From assembly GCA_916613615.1 (NCBI GenBank), contig OU744723.1, positions 32,060,171 to 32,124,170 of the forward strand: 64,000 bases of DNA, written 5' to 3'. Below, piece by piece: positions 12,346-24,417 of this stretch (the stretch's first letter is position 1; each line of letters starts with the position of its first letter). The translations under genes and the position numbers were made by a program. Under the pieces are notes generated by a model. That model worked only from the letters and a program-made list of their open reading frames with translations. It ran no database searches and was not told the origin of the DNA. This stretch comes from Steromphala cineraria (taxonomy: Eukaryota > Mollusca > Gastropoda > Trochida > Trochidae).

Positions 12346-12897
12346 ATAATGTATCATAACTATTTACATAAATATTTGTCTTATGATAAAATATATTTTA
12401 CTAATTAACCTTAAAAACTAATGAAAACATCTAAAAACAGGTAATGTTCACAATGAAGAGCTATCTCCACTGGATGTTAAATTTCATTGATAATGTTAGT
12501 TTGACTGTGTATAACCCCGTGATCCTCTGGTGACATATATTTTTTTCTTTTGAATCTTATTTAAGTGTGTAGTAACTATAAAATATATAATTTAAAGATA
12601 TTTTAATACGAGAAATTCCTTTTATTTCATATAATAATAAATACTTTACAAAGATCAATGTTTAAAAAAAAGATAATTTTTCTAAATTTACTTCATATTA
12701 CTCCCCTTTTCTGCATATGATTATTTCTATACTTCAACGCCTTGATAGATTACATTTAATCAAAAGTCATATTCAAAAGTTAACTTTTAAAAACAGTTTT
12801 AAAATTATTTTATTTTCATCATTGGGAGCCGTAACAAAATAAGACCAAATTTAGCTATTTCTTAATACTTAAATATTTTGTTTCCAACCTCCTTAAG
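12346..12897. mobile_element. 5'-truncated second copy of the TTAA/GGAGGTTGG element
   Basis: Colinear with 8180-8255 joined to 9182-9749. Shared segments include 'atatttgtcttatgataaaa', 'caatgaagagctatctcc' and the terminus 'ccaacctccttaag' (12884-12897). It runs straight through the point where the other copy carries the LINE. Its left terminus is missing, replaced by the repeat ending near 12345. Confidence 0.8.
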
Positions 12898-13189
12898 AGT
12901 ACTTGAAAAAGCACCCGTGGTACATTTATCATGGTTGTCCATAGTAATTTTAAAAATGACTTGATGAAATGTTTGTGTTCGTGTATATTCATTATATCCG
13001 AAGAGAACATATATACTTTTAAGAATGTGTGATAACAATGTTTTGAATACTTTAACCAAGAGATAATTATTTAGTTACACACTGAATAAAGGAACTTCCA
13101 AGATTGTAAGAATTGTTTATCATTAATTAAGTGTTTGCCATATATGTTTAAGTGATTATACATGGTTTATATCACTACAAAGAATACTC

Positions 13190-13462
13190 TTGACAAAAAC
13201 CTTGACTTCAAGGCAAAATGAATAATATATGGTTTTAATTGAAAGCCATGCGATTCCTTTTTCAAACACTAACTGAATAATAATGGTGTTCACACAAAAT
13301 GGCCGCCAATGGATTTTAAGTTTATCTTTGTGCTCTGACAACGGATAAATGATTTGTGTAACGAGATATTTGGCACTATAAAAATAACACATTTAGCTTT
13401 AACGCACAATTATCAGTGGAAAATATATAATATACAATTTTCAAAAAACGTGCTATGCCCCT
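13190..13462. mobile_element. Diverged copy of the TTAA/AGGGGCAGTAG MITE (reverse orientation)
   Basis: Contains 'gtgttcacacaaaatggccg', the reverse complement of the core of the MITE at 24418-24776. It terminates in 'cgtgctatgcccct' followed by TTAA at 13463-13466. The other end is eroded, so the left boundary is approximate. Confidence 0.75.
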
Positions 13463-13466
13463 TTAA

Positions 13467-15843
13467 AGTCAACGATACGTATCATTATTCTGACAATGTA
13501 TCGTCCTAGTTTTAATTATTGACTCACATTATGTTTAACAAACTTAATTCCATCTAAGGTATATATCTTTCCGGAAACCAAATCAAACTTATTCCACTTC
13601 ATTAAGTAATAGCATGCAAACACAACCTGACAAAAATACTTTTTATGTTGAGTTCCAATTATTATATAAGAATTATTTCACAACATTTACATACTTACAA
13701 TGTGGATGTTTGTGTAATTTGAGTATAAATGTATATAATAAGCATGATATTCATAAAACTGTTTTGAAACACATTTCAACGAATTCTTATTGTATAGAAA
13801 ACAACATTATGGTTGATGCTATTGGTGATTGTTTGAATACTCGCTTAGTCAAGTAAATATTAAGTGATTGCGGTACTATCTATGAAATAAAAACCACTTG
13901 AAATTTTCACCTTTTAAAAAAAAAACGCACATACTTATATGGCGAGTCTTCAAAACGTTTTGCATATTAAGTATAGAATTCGAAGAGACAGATAGAGATA
14001 GGTGAACATGGACACTTTTGTTTAAATCGATTCATACACGCTTTCGACATGAAATTCAATATTAATCTTCAAGTATATTTTCCTTGCAGTATATTTTTTA
14101 AATCATGTTTCATTAAAATGAGAAAGATATCAAAGTTACATATCGTTTCTTGTTTTTGGGCATTTATAGACAAAATATTTTGCATATAAAATCACATTAT
14201 TTATAGTATTCCTAAAGGTTATCTTCAACACCATAACATATATTTATTTATAAATGACAAATACAGTAGATCTAAGTTTCTACTTGACGTGGGCCACCGC
14301 TCTATACACAAGTAGTGTTGGATATGTAACCCGCTCATAAATCACATACCCTATGGTTGACTTCATGGCATTACCTTATTTTATCATTGTCACAGATTTA
14401 AAGATACCAATAAGGATTTTAATAATTGTTTATATTTTCTCTTTTCTTTTATTTGCATACATTAAAATTTAATTGACTCAAACTTAACCGTTTCTTTCAT
14501 TTAGCTTAAACTGGTATCTGAGTTAGGCAAGAGTGAAGTGATAGCACAAGACCACATGTCCCCACAAAATAAAATGCACCATGGCATTATTACTTTTACC
14601 TTAATTCCGGCATTTTTCAAAATATTTTCACGGAACACTGTACGCAACTTGACTGACTGCTATTTTAAAAGGAGGCGCCCAAGATTCTGTAAATTCTCGA
14701 TGTAAACATATACCTGCATGGCAAAGAATTTACTGTCGACTTATAAAAGGCAGGCATATTTCGTTTCAATTCAACAACAAAGCAAATCTGTGTAGTATTA
14801 AATGCAGGGCTTATGAAAGGCAGGGGTCATTTTTTCACACAAATAAACATTTCGGAAACGTTTGTGCATTATGCAGTTGAATGTGAAGTATACTATTATC
14901 AAAGTGTTCTTTGGTATTAATCAATATTAACAATAGGAAGAACATGAGATAAATCATACCATAATCACAAGCATCAAAAGGCATTCGGTCGCACTTACTA
15001 TAACAGTATTATATAGGAAAGTGTACTGTGTATTGAACAAATATGTATGAAATTTATGTTCAGTCAAAATTGATAAGAATCATGTCAACAGACATTTGAA
15101 TTTAATCAATGAGTGCAGGAAAATTGGTTGGCAATTATTTCAAAAACTTTAATCAGGGCGGTCTGAAACTCATGGGGTGGTTAAATCTACGTAACAAAAC
15201 TATTCTATAATGTCCTTAAAATACAAATGTTAGGTATATTCATCTAAATGAAATTCCACAATTCATAGAATATAACTATCATTAATACAATATTTAACCA
15301 ATTTTGAAATTAACAACAAAATACCTTTCGAATGAACTTCTCCACACATTTACCTGTTAAATTTACGAGTACAATTTAGTTACAGATTGAAATATAAATG
15401 CATCCAGTTATTGGAATAATCATCATATCTTATAATATGGTTTTCTTTTAGAGTGTGTGAAAATATGAGTAACTTACATAAACGCGTTTATGCAGTTTTA
15501 ACTCAGTAATATAGAGCAACAAATTCACAAGGTGACATTGCTAACTGAGTAATTTTGCCAAAATAAGGGCATTTGATACCTCAAGGAAACATAAGATAAT
15601 AGATCTGCACCTGAAGACATATTTAATTTTTGCATTTAGCACATATTTTATGCAAACAAATTGCTCATTCACTATTGCATAGCATTCATGCATTTGAACA
15701 ATCGTAAAGGTTATATATTATAAGCACGTTGTTTAAATATAATTTCTTATCCATTTATCTTAAATGTGTAAGCTTCTTGAAAATATTAATTTGTGATATC
15801 GACATACATTTGATATTAATTAATATTCATATCCCTAAGAATA
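13467..15843. other. Non-coding stretch upstream of the 15.9-kb promoter
   Basis: AT-rich sequence without a splice-flanked or long ORF. The 80-codon ORF at 13614-13856 has no recognisable features and I do not call it. No repeat family was recognised. Confidence 0.35.
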
Positions 15844-15918
15844 TGACGTAAGCACTGACGTCAGATATAGAAGGTGGAGCTACAGAGCTCCGTGCAGTAT
15901 TGAAGCGACGCCTATATA
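15844..15918 (+). promoter_or_regulatory. Probable promoter: two CRE motifs and a TATA box
   Basis: A CRE-like TGACGTAA at 15844-15851 is followed by a perfect palindromic CRE, TGACGTCA, at 15856-15863. A TATATA box (in 'cctatatacc') lies at 15913-15918, about 50 bp downstream. This spacing is like CREB/ATF-responsive promoters of inducible genes. Transcription would start about 30 bp after the TATA box, near 15945, and run into an exon-like segment ending in a strong donor at 16106. CREB/ATF control is inferred from motifs only. Confidence 0.6.
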
Positions 15919-15944
15919 CCAGTATTCAATCCTGATAACGTGGT

Positions 15945-16105
15945 GTCAGGAGTTTAGTTAAAGGGTTATTATATTAAGACGAAATCATAAGAATTAACAC
16001 CAATCGACAATCAGATAGCACCAATCGACAATCAGAACAAGCACATATCTATCAGAAAGAAGGAAGAACACGTGGACGAAAAAGCAAGAGAACATTTCCA
16101 GGAGG
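15945..16105 (+). other. Probable 5'-UTR exon 1 of the 23.7-kb gene
   Basis: Lies directly downstream of the TATA box and ends at a near-consensus donor (GAGG|GTAAGTTA). The last ~35 codons are open in the frame that continues into the 23705 exon: the leftover G plus AC gives GAC. No ATG occurs in that open stretch, so the natural start is the ATG in the next exon. Contains a short direct repeat, 'caccaatcgacaatcaga'. The start coordinate is estimated from the TATA box. Confidence 0.5.
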
Positions 16106-16745
16106 GTAAGTTACTTTTATTTCATCGACTTTTAATCACTCTTTGTCATGCCAATTCTTAATTGAATAATAAATCATAAAAATTATTAATTTGATCTTAG
16201 ATTTTATCTGCTTGTTATTTCATTGTATCTGAAATACTTTTATTCTTTAGGGAAAAATAACTATTAATTTTATCAAAAGTAAATCCGATGGCAACTTGTA
16301 GCCTGTAATAACCGTTTTTTAATGTTTCACATCGAATTAAAGTATGTATTTTTTATCACATTATGAAATTTGTCAGCTATATTTTTCTCTAAAAGTATAA
16401 TACAAATATGCTTTTGATACATTTTATGTATATCATCAGAATCAGAATTCGCAGAAAAGAAGAACACGTTGACGAAAAAGCAAGAGAACATTTCAAGGAG
16501 GGTAAGTTAATTTTGTTTCATCGACTTTATACAATGTCTATTATCTGTGATAAGGTTCCTTGTTATTATATCTGCCTGTGTAATATGGTGGCTGACGTCT
16601 GTTTTGACAATTCCTTAAAGGTTTCATATCTATTCAAATTAGTATTTTTGCATAGCATTATGAAACGTGTCCATATATTTATTCTAAAAGTAAGATTATA
16701 ATGCTTTTGATACAAAATTATAAAATTTTGATACATTTACATGTA
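16066..16745 (+). repeat. Tandem duplication (~396 bp) copying the exon-1 donor region
   Basis: The segment around 'gaagaacacgtggacgaaaa' and its donor at 16106 recurs at 16459-16508 with the donor at 16502. The offset is 396 bp. Flanking intron sequence such as 'tatgcttttgatacattttatg' is also repeated. In the second copy the exon-like segment is preceded by an in-frame ATG at 16408. If transcription started there, the ORF would be open through the donor and in phase with the 23705 exon. Whether this is an alternative first exon or a fossil duplicate cannot be told from sequence alone. Confidence 0.65.
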
Positions 16746-16973
16746 TATCAGATTGTTATCACGTGTAGGTTTGAAGGAAAATTGCAAAATACCAATAACA
16801 AATACGTTTTATCCACAATAAGGACTATCAAATCATTGGAAGCGGGTACGCAACTGAATAATTTTCATGCTCTGTTCCCATAAATACCATTTTTAATTGC
16901 TCATGAAGGCTACTGCAATAACATTTTATAATCAGAATCATTATTCGTAAATAAATGTCAGGATTATATAATT

Positions 16974-19250
16974 TCTTCACTTCCGTTGTAGAAGCCAATT
17001 AACGCTGTTCTCTCACGTGTTTTACACTATCTTGATAATCTATCAACATCCAGTTTGCTAATAAAAAGTATGCCTATAAGTTACCATATAGCACGAACTA
17101 AATTCTTAAAGATCATATTCCTCTCTGTATTTTTTTATCTAAATTTTAACGAAATGTATTTCAAAACTCTTGAAATCATCGTTACCTAAACATAAAATAA
17201 TTCTGTCAAATTTCATCCCAACTTATTTTCCAATAAAGTTCATGTTTCGATCCTTTAATGTAACCATTTTACCATATCTTCACTTCCGTTGAAGAAGCCC
17301 ATTAACGCTGTTCTACCGCGTGGTTTACACTATCTTAATAATCCGTCAACATCCAGTTTGCTAATAAAGATTATGCCTTTAACTTTACATAACGCAAAAT
17401 CTCCATTCTTAAGAATCACCTTCCTTTTAGTATTTTTTATCTAAATTTTAACAAAATGTATTTCGAGATGTCTGAAATAATTGAAACTTTGAACTATAAA
17501 ATAATTTTGTGGAATTAATAAAAACATATCTCCCAATGAAAGTCATTTTTCATTCAATACTGTAAAGAAATTGCCATTTCTTCACTTCCGTTGAAGAAGC
17601 CCATTAACGCTGTTCTCTCACGTGGTTTACACTATCTTAATAATCCGTCAACATCCAGTTTGCTAATAAGAATTATGCCTATAACTTTACATAAAGCAAA
17701 AACTACATTCTTAAGAATCATATTTCCTTCAGTATTTTTTATCTAATTTTTAACAAAATGTATTTTTAGATATTTGAAATTCCTTGTTACCTAAAATATT
17801 ACATAACTTTGTCAACCTTATGTAAACTTATTTCCTAATTTGAATAATTTTTCGATTTTATGTTACAATTATACCATTTCTTCACTTCCGTTGAAGAAGC
17901 CCATTAACGCTGTTCTCTCACATGGTTTACACTATCTTAATAATCCGTCAACATCCAGTTTGCTAATAAGAATTATGCCTATAACTTTACATAAAGCAAA
18001 AACTACATTCTTAAGAATCATATTCCTTTCAGTATTTTTGATATCAATTTTAACAAAATTAATTTTCGGATGTCTGAAATAATTGAAACTTTAAACTATA
18101 AAATACTTTTGTGGATTGATAAAAACATATCTCCCAATGAAAGTCATTTTCGATTCAATACTGTAAAGAAATTGCCATTTCTACATTTCCGTAGTAGAAG
18201 CCACGCTGTTCTCTCACGTGGTTTAATCACGTGGTTTAAACTATCTTAATCATCAACATCCAGTTTGCTAATACAAAATATGCCTATAATTTTACATAAA
18301 GCAAAAACTAAATTCTTAGAATCAGATTCCTTCAGTATTTTTTATCTAAATTTTAACAAAATGTATTTTGAGATTTTTGAAACCCCTTGTTACCTAAAAT
18401 ATTACATAACTTTGTCAAACTTTATGCGAACTTATTACCTAATTTGAATCATTGTTCAATTTCATAATGTAACAATTTTACCATTTCTTCACTTCCGTTG
18501 AAGAAGCCCATTAACGCTGTTCTCTCACATGGTTTACACTATCTTAATAGTCCGTCAACATCCAGTTTGCTAATAAAGATTATGCCTATAACTTTACATA
18601 AAGCAAAACCTACATTCTTAGGAATCATATTTCCTTCAGTATTTTTTATATCAATTTTAACAAAATTTAAATTTTAGATGTCTGAAATGATTGAATCTTA
18701 GAAAAAATAATTATTTTTAGTCAAATTAATACAAACTTATTTCCTAATCATATCCATTTTCTTTACAATAACGTAACGATTTTAACATTTCTTTGCTTCA
18801 TATTGAAGAAGCCCATTATTAAGCCCATTAACGCTGTTCTCTCACGTGGTTTACATTATCTTTATAATCTGTCAACATCCAGTTTTCTATTGAAAATTAT
18901 GTCTATAACTTTACATACAGCAAGAACTACATTCTTAAGAATCACAGTAAAGTATTTTTGATCTAAATTTTATTTTATTCTGAAATGATTGAAACTTTAA
19001 AGTATGAATTAGTTTTCGTCGATTTATACAAGTATATTTACTAATCAAAGTCATTTTCGAAACAATACTCTAAAGAAATTGCCATTTCTACATTCCCGTT
19101 GTAGAAGCCAATTAACGCTGTTCTCTCACTATCTTAATCCATCAACATCCAGTTTGCTAATAAAAATTAAGAATCATATCCCTTTCAGTAATTTGATCTA
19201 AAGTATAACAAAATACACATTAGATGACTGAAATGATTGTAACCTTAAAT
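16974..19250. repeat. ~300-bp tandem satellite, 8 units, in intron 1
   Basis: Units start near 16974, 17277, 17579, 17879, 18180, 18485, 18790 and 19087. The first ~80 bases of each unit ('ttccgttgaagaagcccatt', 'aacgctgttctctcacgtgg', 'caacatccagtttgctaata') are much better conserved than the remaining 220. An E-box, CACGTG, is present in units 1, 3, 5 (twice) and 7 and mutated to CACATG or lost in others. ORFs here are short and belong to the repeat. Confidence 0.93.
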
Positions 19251-19357
19251 GCGAAAATCGACTATGGACATTATGTACATCACTCCATGCTAAAAGAATA
19301 GCGTGTTAACCAAAAAACGTCTATGTAAATCCAATTATTTTTAGATTCATATCCTAA

Positions 19358-19444
19358 ATCATTCTCTCCCCACAGAGGCAGCTCAGTCATATACCCGAGC
19401 TAAGTCGGGTATGCCTGAGCTGCCTCTGTGGGGGAGAGAATGAT
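19358..19444. repeat. 87-nt near-perfect hairpin
   Basis: The left arm 'atcattctctccc' + 'cacagaggcagctcag' pairs with 'ctgagctgcctctgtg' + 'ggggagagaatgat'. The interior 'atacccga' pairs with 'tcgggtat', leaving a loop of about six bases. The stem is about 40 bp with few mismatches. Could be a fold-back MITE or a small-RNA precursor; no terminal duplication is evident. Confidence 0.85.
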
Positions 19445-20268
19445 CCTTAATGAATTGTAGATTAATGTAGGCCTACGAACCACTGATTTGCAAATTTTCA
19501 AAATATATCAAACAACGTCTGAACATATTCAAAAGATACTATGTAAATGACCATTTATATTATATTTGTATAAACGTGTACTGTATGTTCCCTATATCAC
19601 TCTATGAGGTTTTTTTTAATAAACTCTGGTCATGATGGGTTTGTTGTTTAAGCGCCGATTGAACCAGCCAATCGCGGCGTGTACTGTCACTGTACTCGCG
19701 CCTTACACTTGACGGCTATAACATGTATTTATCTTCAGAATACATCTGATTTACTGGAAAAAATTGTAAACAATTACCAAGATATATAAACTATTAAGTA
19801 TTTCCGGTCTACAATATATGTTTAGTGGTGAAGTACCATCATGAATCTACAATTTGTATGCCTGCAATAAGGTTGATATTTCACGAGTCGCGCAGCAAAC
19901 TATACCAAAATCAAGAGCTCAAATAAACCTGGCATCAAGAAACTCTATTTAGTATTATTTGAATTATTTTTTAAAAACTTAATATGCAGTTTAAACTTCT
20001 CTCAAAGAAAACTTGCTTGATTTGTTTCATTGAAATTGAAATTATATTAAGGTCTCCACTTAAGATTGATAGATACTATTAGTATATTCCACTTTTGAAA
20101 ACTGATCATAGCTGATTATATATTCTAGTCTTGAATCTGTTTCCGTAAAGATCAAAGGTTCCGCCCTTTATTCCGCAATGCCGTCATGAAACATATATTA
20201 GTCTCTCTCTCTATATATATATGACATAAATAGCAGTTTTGCTGTACGACGTCACTTAGTCTAGGTAT

Positions 20269-21337
20269 ATAGGGCAAACTGACCGAGGTACGGACGGTTT
20301 TCCGATCCAAATATTTTCAAAGATCGTACTGTAAATTATCATTGGAATAAAACAATTTTAAGCCAATTATGCAATTAGGGATGAAATTTTGTATTGTATC
20401 ACGATTTATTTTTGTGGAAATATTTTTAGATTAACTGAAATTAACGGTTTTGATTGTGTATATCAACTCGCCCGGGGTTCGGACAGGCTTGACCTAACCT
20501 CGGACAGTACCACTCAATGTTCTCGCATACATCACAGCTTTAATATATGCCTCAACAAGGTTAATTTTATCACCCAACACACATTAACTCGTTTATTTAC
20601 AATGATAAACCATTAATTTGCAAATATGATTCAATATTCTGATAATACAAGGCTTCCTTTCCGAAGATAAACTTCTCGGCAACTCCCGAATGCGCCGCTA
20701 GAATCAGATGACGTCACAATGGCATTTGCAAGCATCGACGCAAAAACACTGTAGAGGCTTAACAAAATGATTTAAGAGTAAAAAAATTGTAATATGAGTT
20801 GGTTGAAGGTTTCTCAATGTTTTCATAACAGTTGTTAGATTATTTATATGTTTTTCAATTCTCTATAAAGAGAATGTATAAGTGTCCGAACCATGGTCAA
20901 AACTGTCCGAACTAAGGTTATGTTCATATATTTCGAAAATCAGGATATTTACTTCTAAATTCACTTTTTAATTGCGAATATTTATCGGAGTTTGATTATA
21001 AAGTAGTTTCTCTTTTAAAACAAATAAAGCATATGATCTTTTGGCGCTTCCTAGCAGAATCCTTCATTTTCGGAAATTTGTGCAAACATTTACATGAAAA
21101 CAAATATTTCGCCAATTTCCTCCATGAACCGGTTTATTGCCCCTGTCCGAAAAAGTAAGTTGGGAAATAGGTACGATAATAAAATGGTTATCAAGAGAAA
21201 TATATATCAAGACAGATTGCAAAGAAACATTTTGAAACAAATGACATGTAGATATTGCACGTATAACTGCGTAATCAAAAGTGTCCGAAGTTCGGGCGAC
21301 TTCAGGTGGTGTCCGAACCTCGGTCAGTTTGCCCTAT
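20269..21337. mobile_element. ~1.07-kb TIR element with internal copies of its terminal motif
   Basis: Left TIR 'agggcaaactgaccgaggta' + 'cggac' at 20271-20295 and its complement 'gtccgaacctcggtcagttt' + 'gccct' at 21311-21335 differ at one base. Each is extended by TA on the outside, compatible with a TA target. Related 'tccgaac'/'ttcggac' motifs recur inside at about 20475, 20500, 20886, 20910 and 21283. No transposase is present, so it is non-autonomous. It lies in the large intron of the 15.9-24.3 kb gene. Confidence 0.8.
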
Positions 21338-22890
21338 GTGTGTGTGTGTTTACACGTGGTTTTATAAGTAAAATAACTTAATTTCGTCTCCTGCTTTATT
21401 GATATTTACGTTGTAGATATTATTATCAGATTGTGTAATACATGCAGTTCCATTTCAAGTCACAGTTTTGTGAAATGACCGTAGGTTTGTGTTAGAAGTG
21501 TTTTAATTTTTTTTAAAAAGGATCATTTTGACGTTTCGGAGACAAAAAAGGAGCATTTATATTATTTCATAGGTTCCCTCCGTAACACTACCATAAGATT
21601 TAGTTTCTCCTATTTATAACAAATTAGAAAAAATAAAGTATACCCAAACGGTACCTTATCCATCATGTGTTTTGCAATGAAGGATATGTTTATCCCTGAA
21701 CTACTTCAGTTAAAAGGAAGCCGAAACAAAGTTATTTTACTTATAAAATCATTCCTTTTATAGCGGTAATTCTAAAACATGCCCAAACATAAATAGACAC
21801 TATAGTGACAAGGATTTAAAATCTTGACGTCGTAAGGATGCATAATTGATAGGTTCTACTATGAATCATACGTGTAGCTTAGAATTCTAAATGCTAGGGT
21901 TGGAAAAAAATAAATACTACGCATAATCAGTAAAAAATCTCACCTGTTTAGTATATATGCGTCAGATCGCAATAAGTTACAGCATGTCGTGAATCTCTTC
22001 AGCACATCGGTAATCCTTTTACGTCACATTGAAAACATTCCTTCAGCGACATCGGCGTATAGTTGAGAAACCTTCATCCATCCATCACCACAACTAGCGT
22101 AACATGTGTTTGTAATGCCCTCCGAAACTAAACGCGTGGTGCTAACCTAACACCGATTGGTTAATTTTGCATGCGCGAGATTTGATTGGCTGACAAGATT
22201 TGTCAATCTGGCTATGCTTGATTGGCTTAAGCGACGTATGTAAGCCGGGGTAATAGAAGGGTGCAAGTTGAATTTAAATGCAAGGATTGGGAAAGACACC
22301 TTTGACAATGGGCCATTTTCAGGGTTTTTAGTAATTTTCTGAATTTGAAATGAGCAAACTTATAAACTTCAAACTTTTAATGGGATATTATTTTATCCAA
22401 TGTGCAGAATGGCCCATATATGACCCCTGCCTTTCCCAATCACTGTAAATGTATCAGCAAACTACAAGAAGCAAAAGCATACCTCTGTAGTCTTTACTAA
22501 AAAAGACTCAGTAATATTACATGGTTGAACAAATATCGAATCCTGAACTAAAATTGAACGGTATAGTTTTTTTCAAGGGTGATCACATAAAATGTCGCGA
22601 CGAAAATTTCTGTGTCCGTCATTATGTGGCGGGTTACGCATGATGATGCGCCAGGTTACGAATCAAGCATAGCTGTGGCCACTTTTTACCGATACACTTT
22701 GTATCACATCGTATATGTAAAAGAATTAAAGTCGAATTTCTTAACGACCATGGTTTTTTCCTGCCTTTTTTTTGTTCGATTTTGTATTTGTATCAAGTTA
22801 AAATCCATTCAAGAAAATTAATTAAAGTATTTTAATTGTTTCCAAAATTGCTACGGCTTGTTCAATAAAGGAAGACAAGAGTAAATCTAT
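21338..22890. other. Intronic stretch with CCAAT cluster and weak inverted repeat
   Basis: Three inverted CCAAT boxes (GATTGG) fall between about 22153 and 22226. An imperfect inverted repeat is formed by 'ggattgggaaag' (22281) and 'ctttcccaatcac' (22431). No ORF with coding character was found. Confidence 0.35.
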
Positions 22891-22970
22891 GGATGAACAA
22901 CTTCTTTATTGGACAGTAGCTTCTATGAATGAACAACTCCTTTATTTGAGAGTAGCTACTGTCCAATAAA
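22891..22970. repeat. Hairpin of the ACAACTTCTTTATT family
   Basis: 'tttattggacagtagct' at 22905-22921 is perfectly complementary to 'agctactgtccaataaa' at 22954-22970. A direct repeat 'atgaacaactTctttatt' / 'atgaacaactCctttatt' overlaps it. The sequence resembles the hairpins at 29321-29433 and 41606-41725. Confidence 0.7.
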
Positions 22971-23274
22971 TTAGAATGCTACAGAAACAGCTTAATTCTT
23001 GTTCAATAAATACATTTGAATATTATGACCGTAAATGTTTTGATATCTTAAATTTTTTATTAAGTTTATTCAATAAAAACTGAAAATGCCATTTCCTGAA
23101 CATATGCCAATTGCCAATACCCCTCAAATCCTCACTTCAGATTTTCAATATTAAAATTAGTATCACACAGAAATAGTAAATTTTACGTATGCTTCGTTTA
23201 GTATCAATAAATGCGCTAAATTAGGATTATGCGAAACATAATAAGCGCCTTTTCTTACTAAGGGAGTGACACAA

Positions 23275-23415
23275 CAACGTCACCATCATCGACAACAACA
23301 ACAATCATAATAATAATGATAATGATGATAGTAGCATTGATACTGATAATATTAATGATGATGATGATGATGACAATAAAAATGGCAATAAGAATGATAA
23401 AGAGTGATAACTATT
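23275..23415. repeat. Imperfect trinucleotide microsatellite
   Basis: Starts with CAA/CAT-type triplets ('acaacaacaacaatcataat') and passes into (GAT)n, 'gatgatgatgatgatgacaa'. Simple sequence repeat in intron 1. Confidence 0.85.
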
Positions 23416-23704
23416 AATAATAGTATCTAGGAAATAAAATAACATTATAACGTATCTTTTTTCATATAATTCAAAGGGTGATTGATTAGGTTCTCACGTC
23501 GAGCGTATGTCGAAGTTGTTTGAGCTGAATAAGACGTACGACAGGGCACTTTTTATGAAACCATTTATTTTCGCTAATTAATATATATATCACAATTGAT
23601 GCATATTCATGGAGCCAGTTTTAGATTATCACTTGGCTTTAGAATTTTATAAAAAAATCATTAGGTTTACGAGATTTTTATTTTATTTATACATTACTTT
23701 GCAG

Positions 23705-24327
23705 ACCAAAGCGACGTAAAGAAGATATCGCAGAAGGACAAATCTCCATATAAGTATAAAATGTCAAATTTGAGTAGGGTTTTGGTTGCTGAGACAGCAA
23801 GTAGTGGGAACAGTTTTAATCAATTAGACACACACGTTTTCTCAGACCCATTCTCCTTTTTTGATTTAACGCATTATGACAGATGCGTGTTTCCAAATTT
23901 GCCCTCGGTGTCATTCCCTATGAGTCTCGCCAGAGTTCAGTCTGAGCCAGATCTGAGGCGACCCTTTTATTCTGTGGAGACACCAAATCTAGTTCCTCAT
24001 TGTTCCCTGAGTAGGAGTTTTAGCCACCATGTACTCTCAGATCCCTCACTAACATTACAAGCCCTAGACAGGAATAGAATCCCCCTTCCAATAACCCCAG
24101 AGGATAATTCCAAATGCCCAATTTGCCATGAATCAATGTTTGACCACCCAGGACAGCATTTTGAATGGGAGTACATCGGACTTAGCAGTAGTTCTGAGGA
24201 AAGCAAATGTGATAACAGAAAATGCATTGTCCCATGTAGATGTGTGAGTTCATTTTTCACACAGTCACCGGATTGCCAAACTTCGCCTTCTCAATCACTT
24301 CCTTCTATTTCCCACGTTTCTGAATAA
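23705..24327 (+). CDS. Terminal coding exon of an unknown 188-aa protein
   Basis: A splice acceptor (tactttgcag, ending 23704) opens an exon whose frame is open from 23705. The first ATG is at 23761 and the stop ends at 24327. The phase at the acceptor (AC|CAA) matches the donor at 16106. The protein is Ser/Pro-rich (residues 1-110) with no signal peptide or membrane segment. It contains an RVQSEP site (58-63) resembling 14-3-3 mode-1 motifs. A Cys/His-containing C-terminal half has CPIC (119-122) and CDNRKCIVPCRC (150-161), possibly metal-binding. I recognise no family. A CRE/TATA promoter suggests an inducible regulator, which is inference. A TTAA MITE sits 90 bp after the stop, probably in or near the 3' UTR. 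Confidence 0.6.
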
Positions 24328-24417
24328 TCATAAACAGTCTTTCATTTTTCTAAAATTGTGTTAAGATAGTTGTTATTCTTACCATATAGCATTTGATATT
24401 TTGGAATTTCTCTTTAA

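Noticed and set aside
13614..13856. 80-codon plus-strand ORF as a small secreted Cys-containing peptide
   Set aside because: No signal-peptide-like N-terminus, random composition, no promoter or splice signals.
16408..19250. ORFs of 60-97 codons in the 16.4-19.2 kb region as independent genes
   Set aside because: They lie in the duplicated exon/intron segment or in the 300-bp satellite, and change frame between units. Only the exon-1 duplicate itself was kept, as a possible alternative exon.
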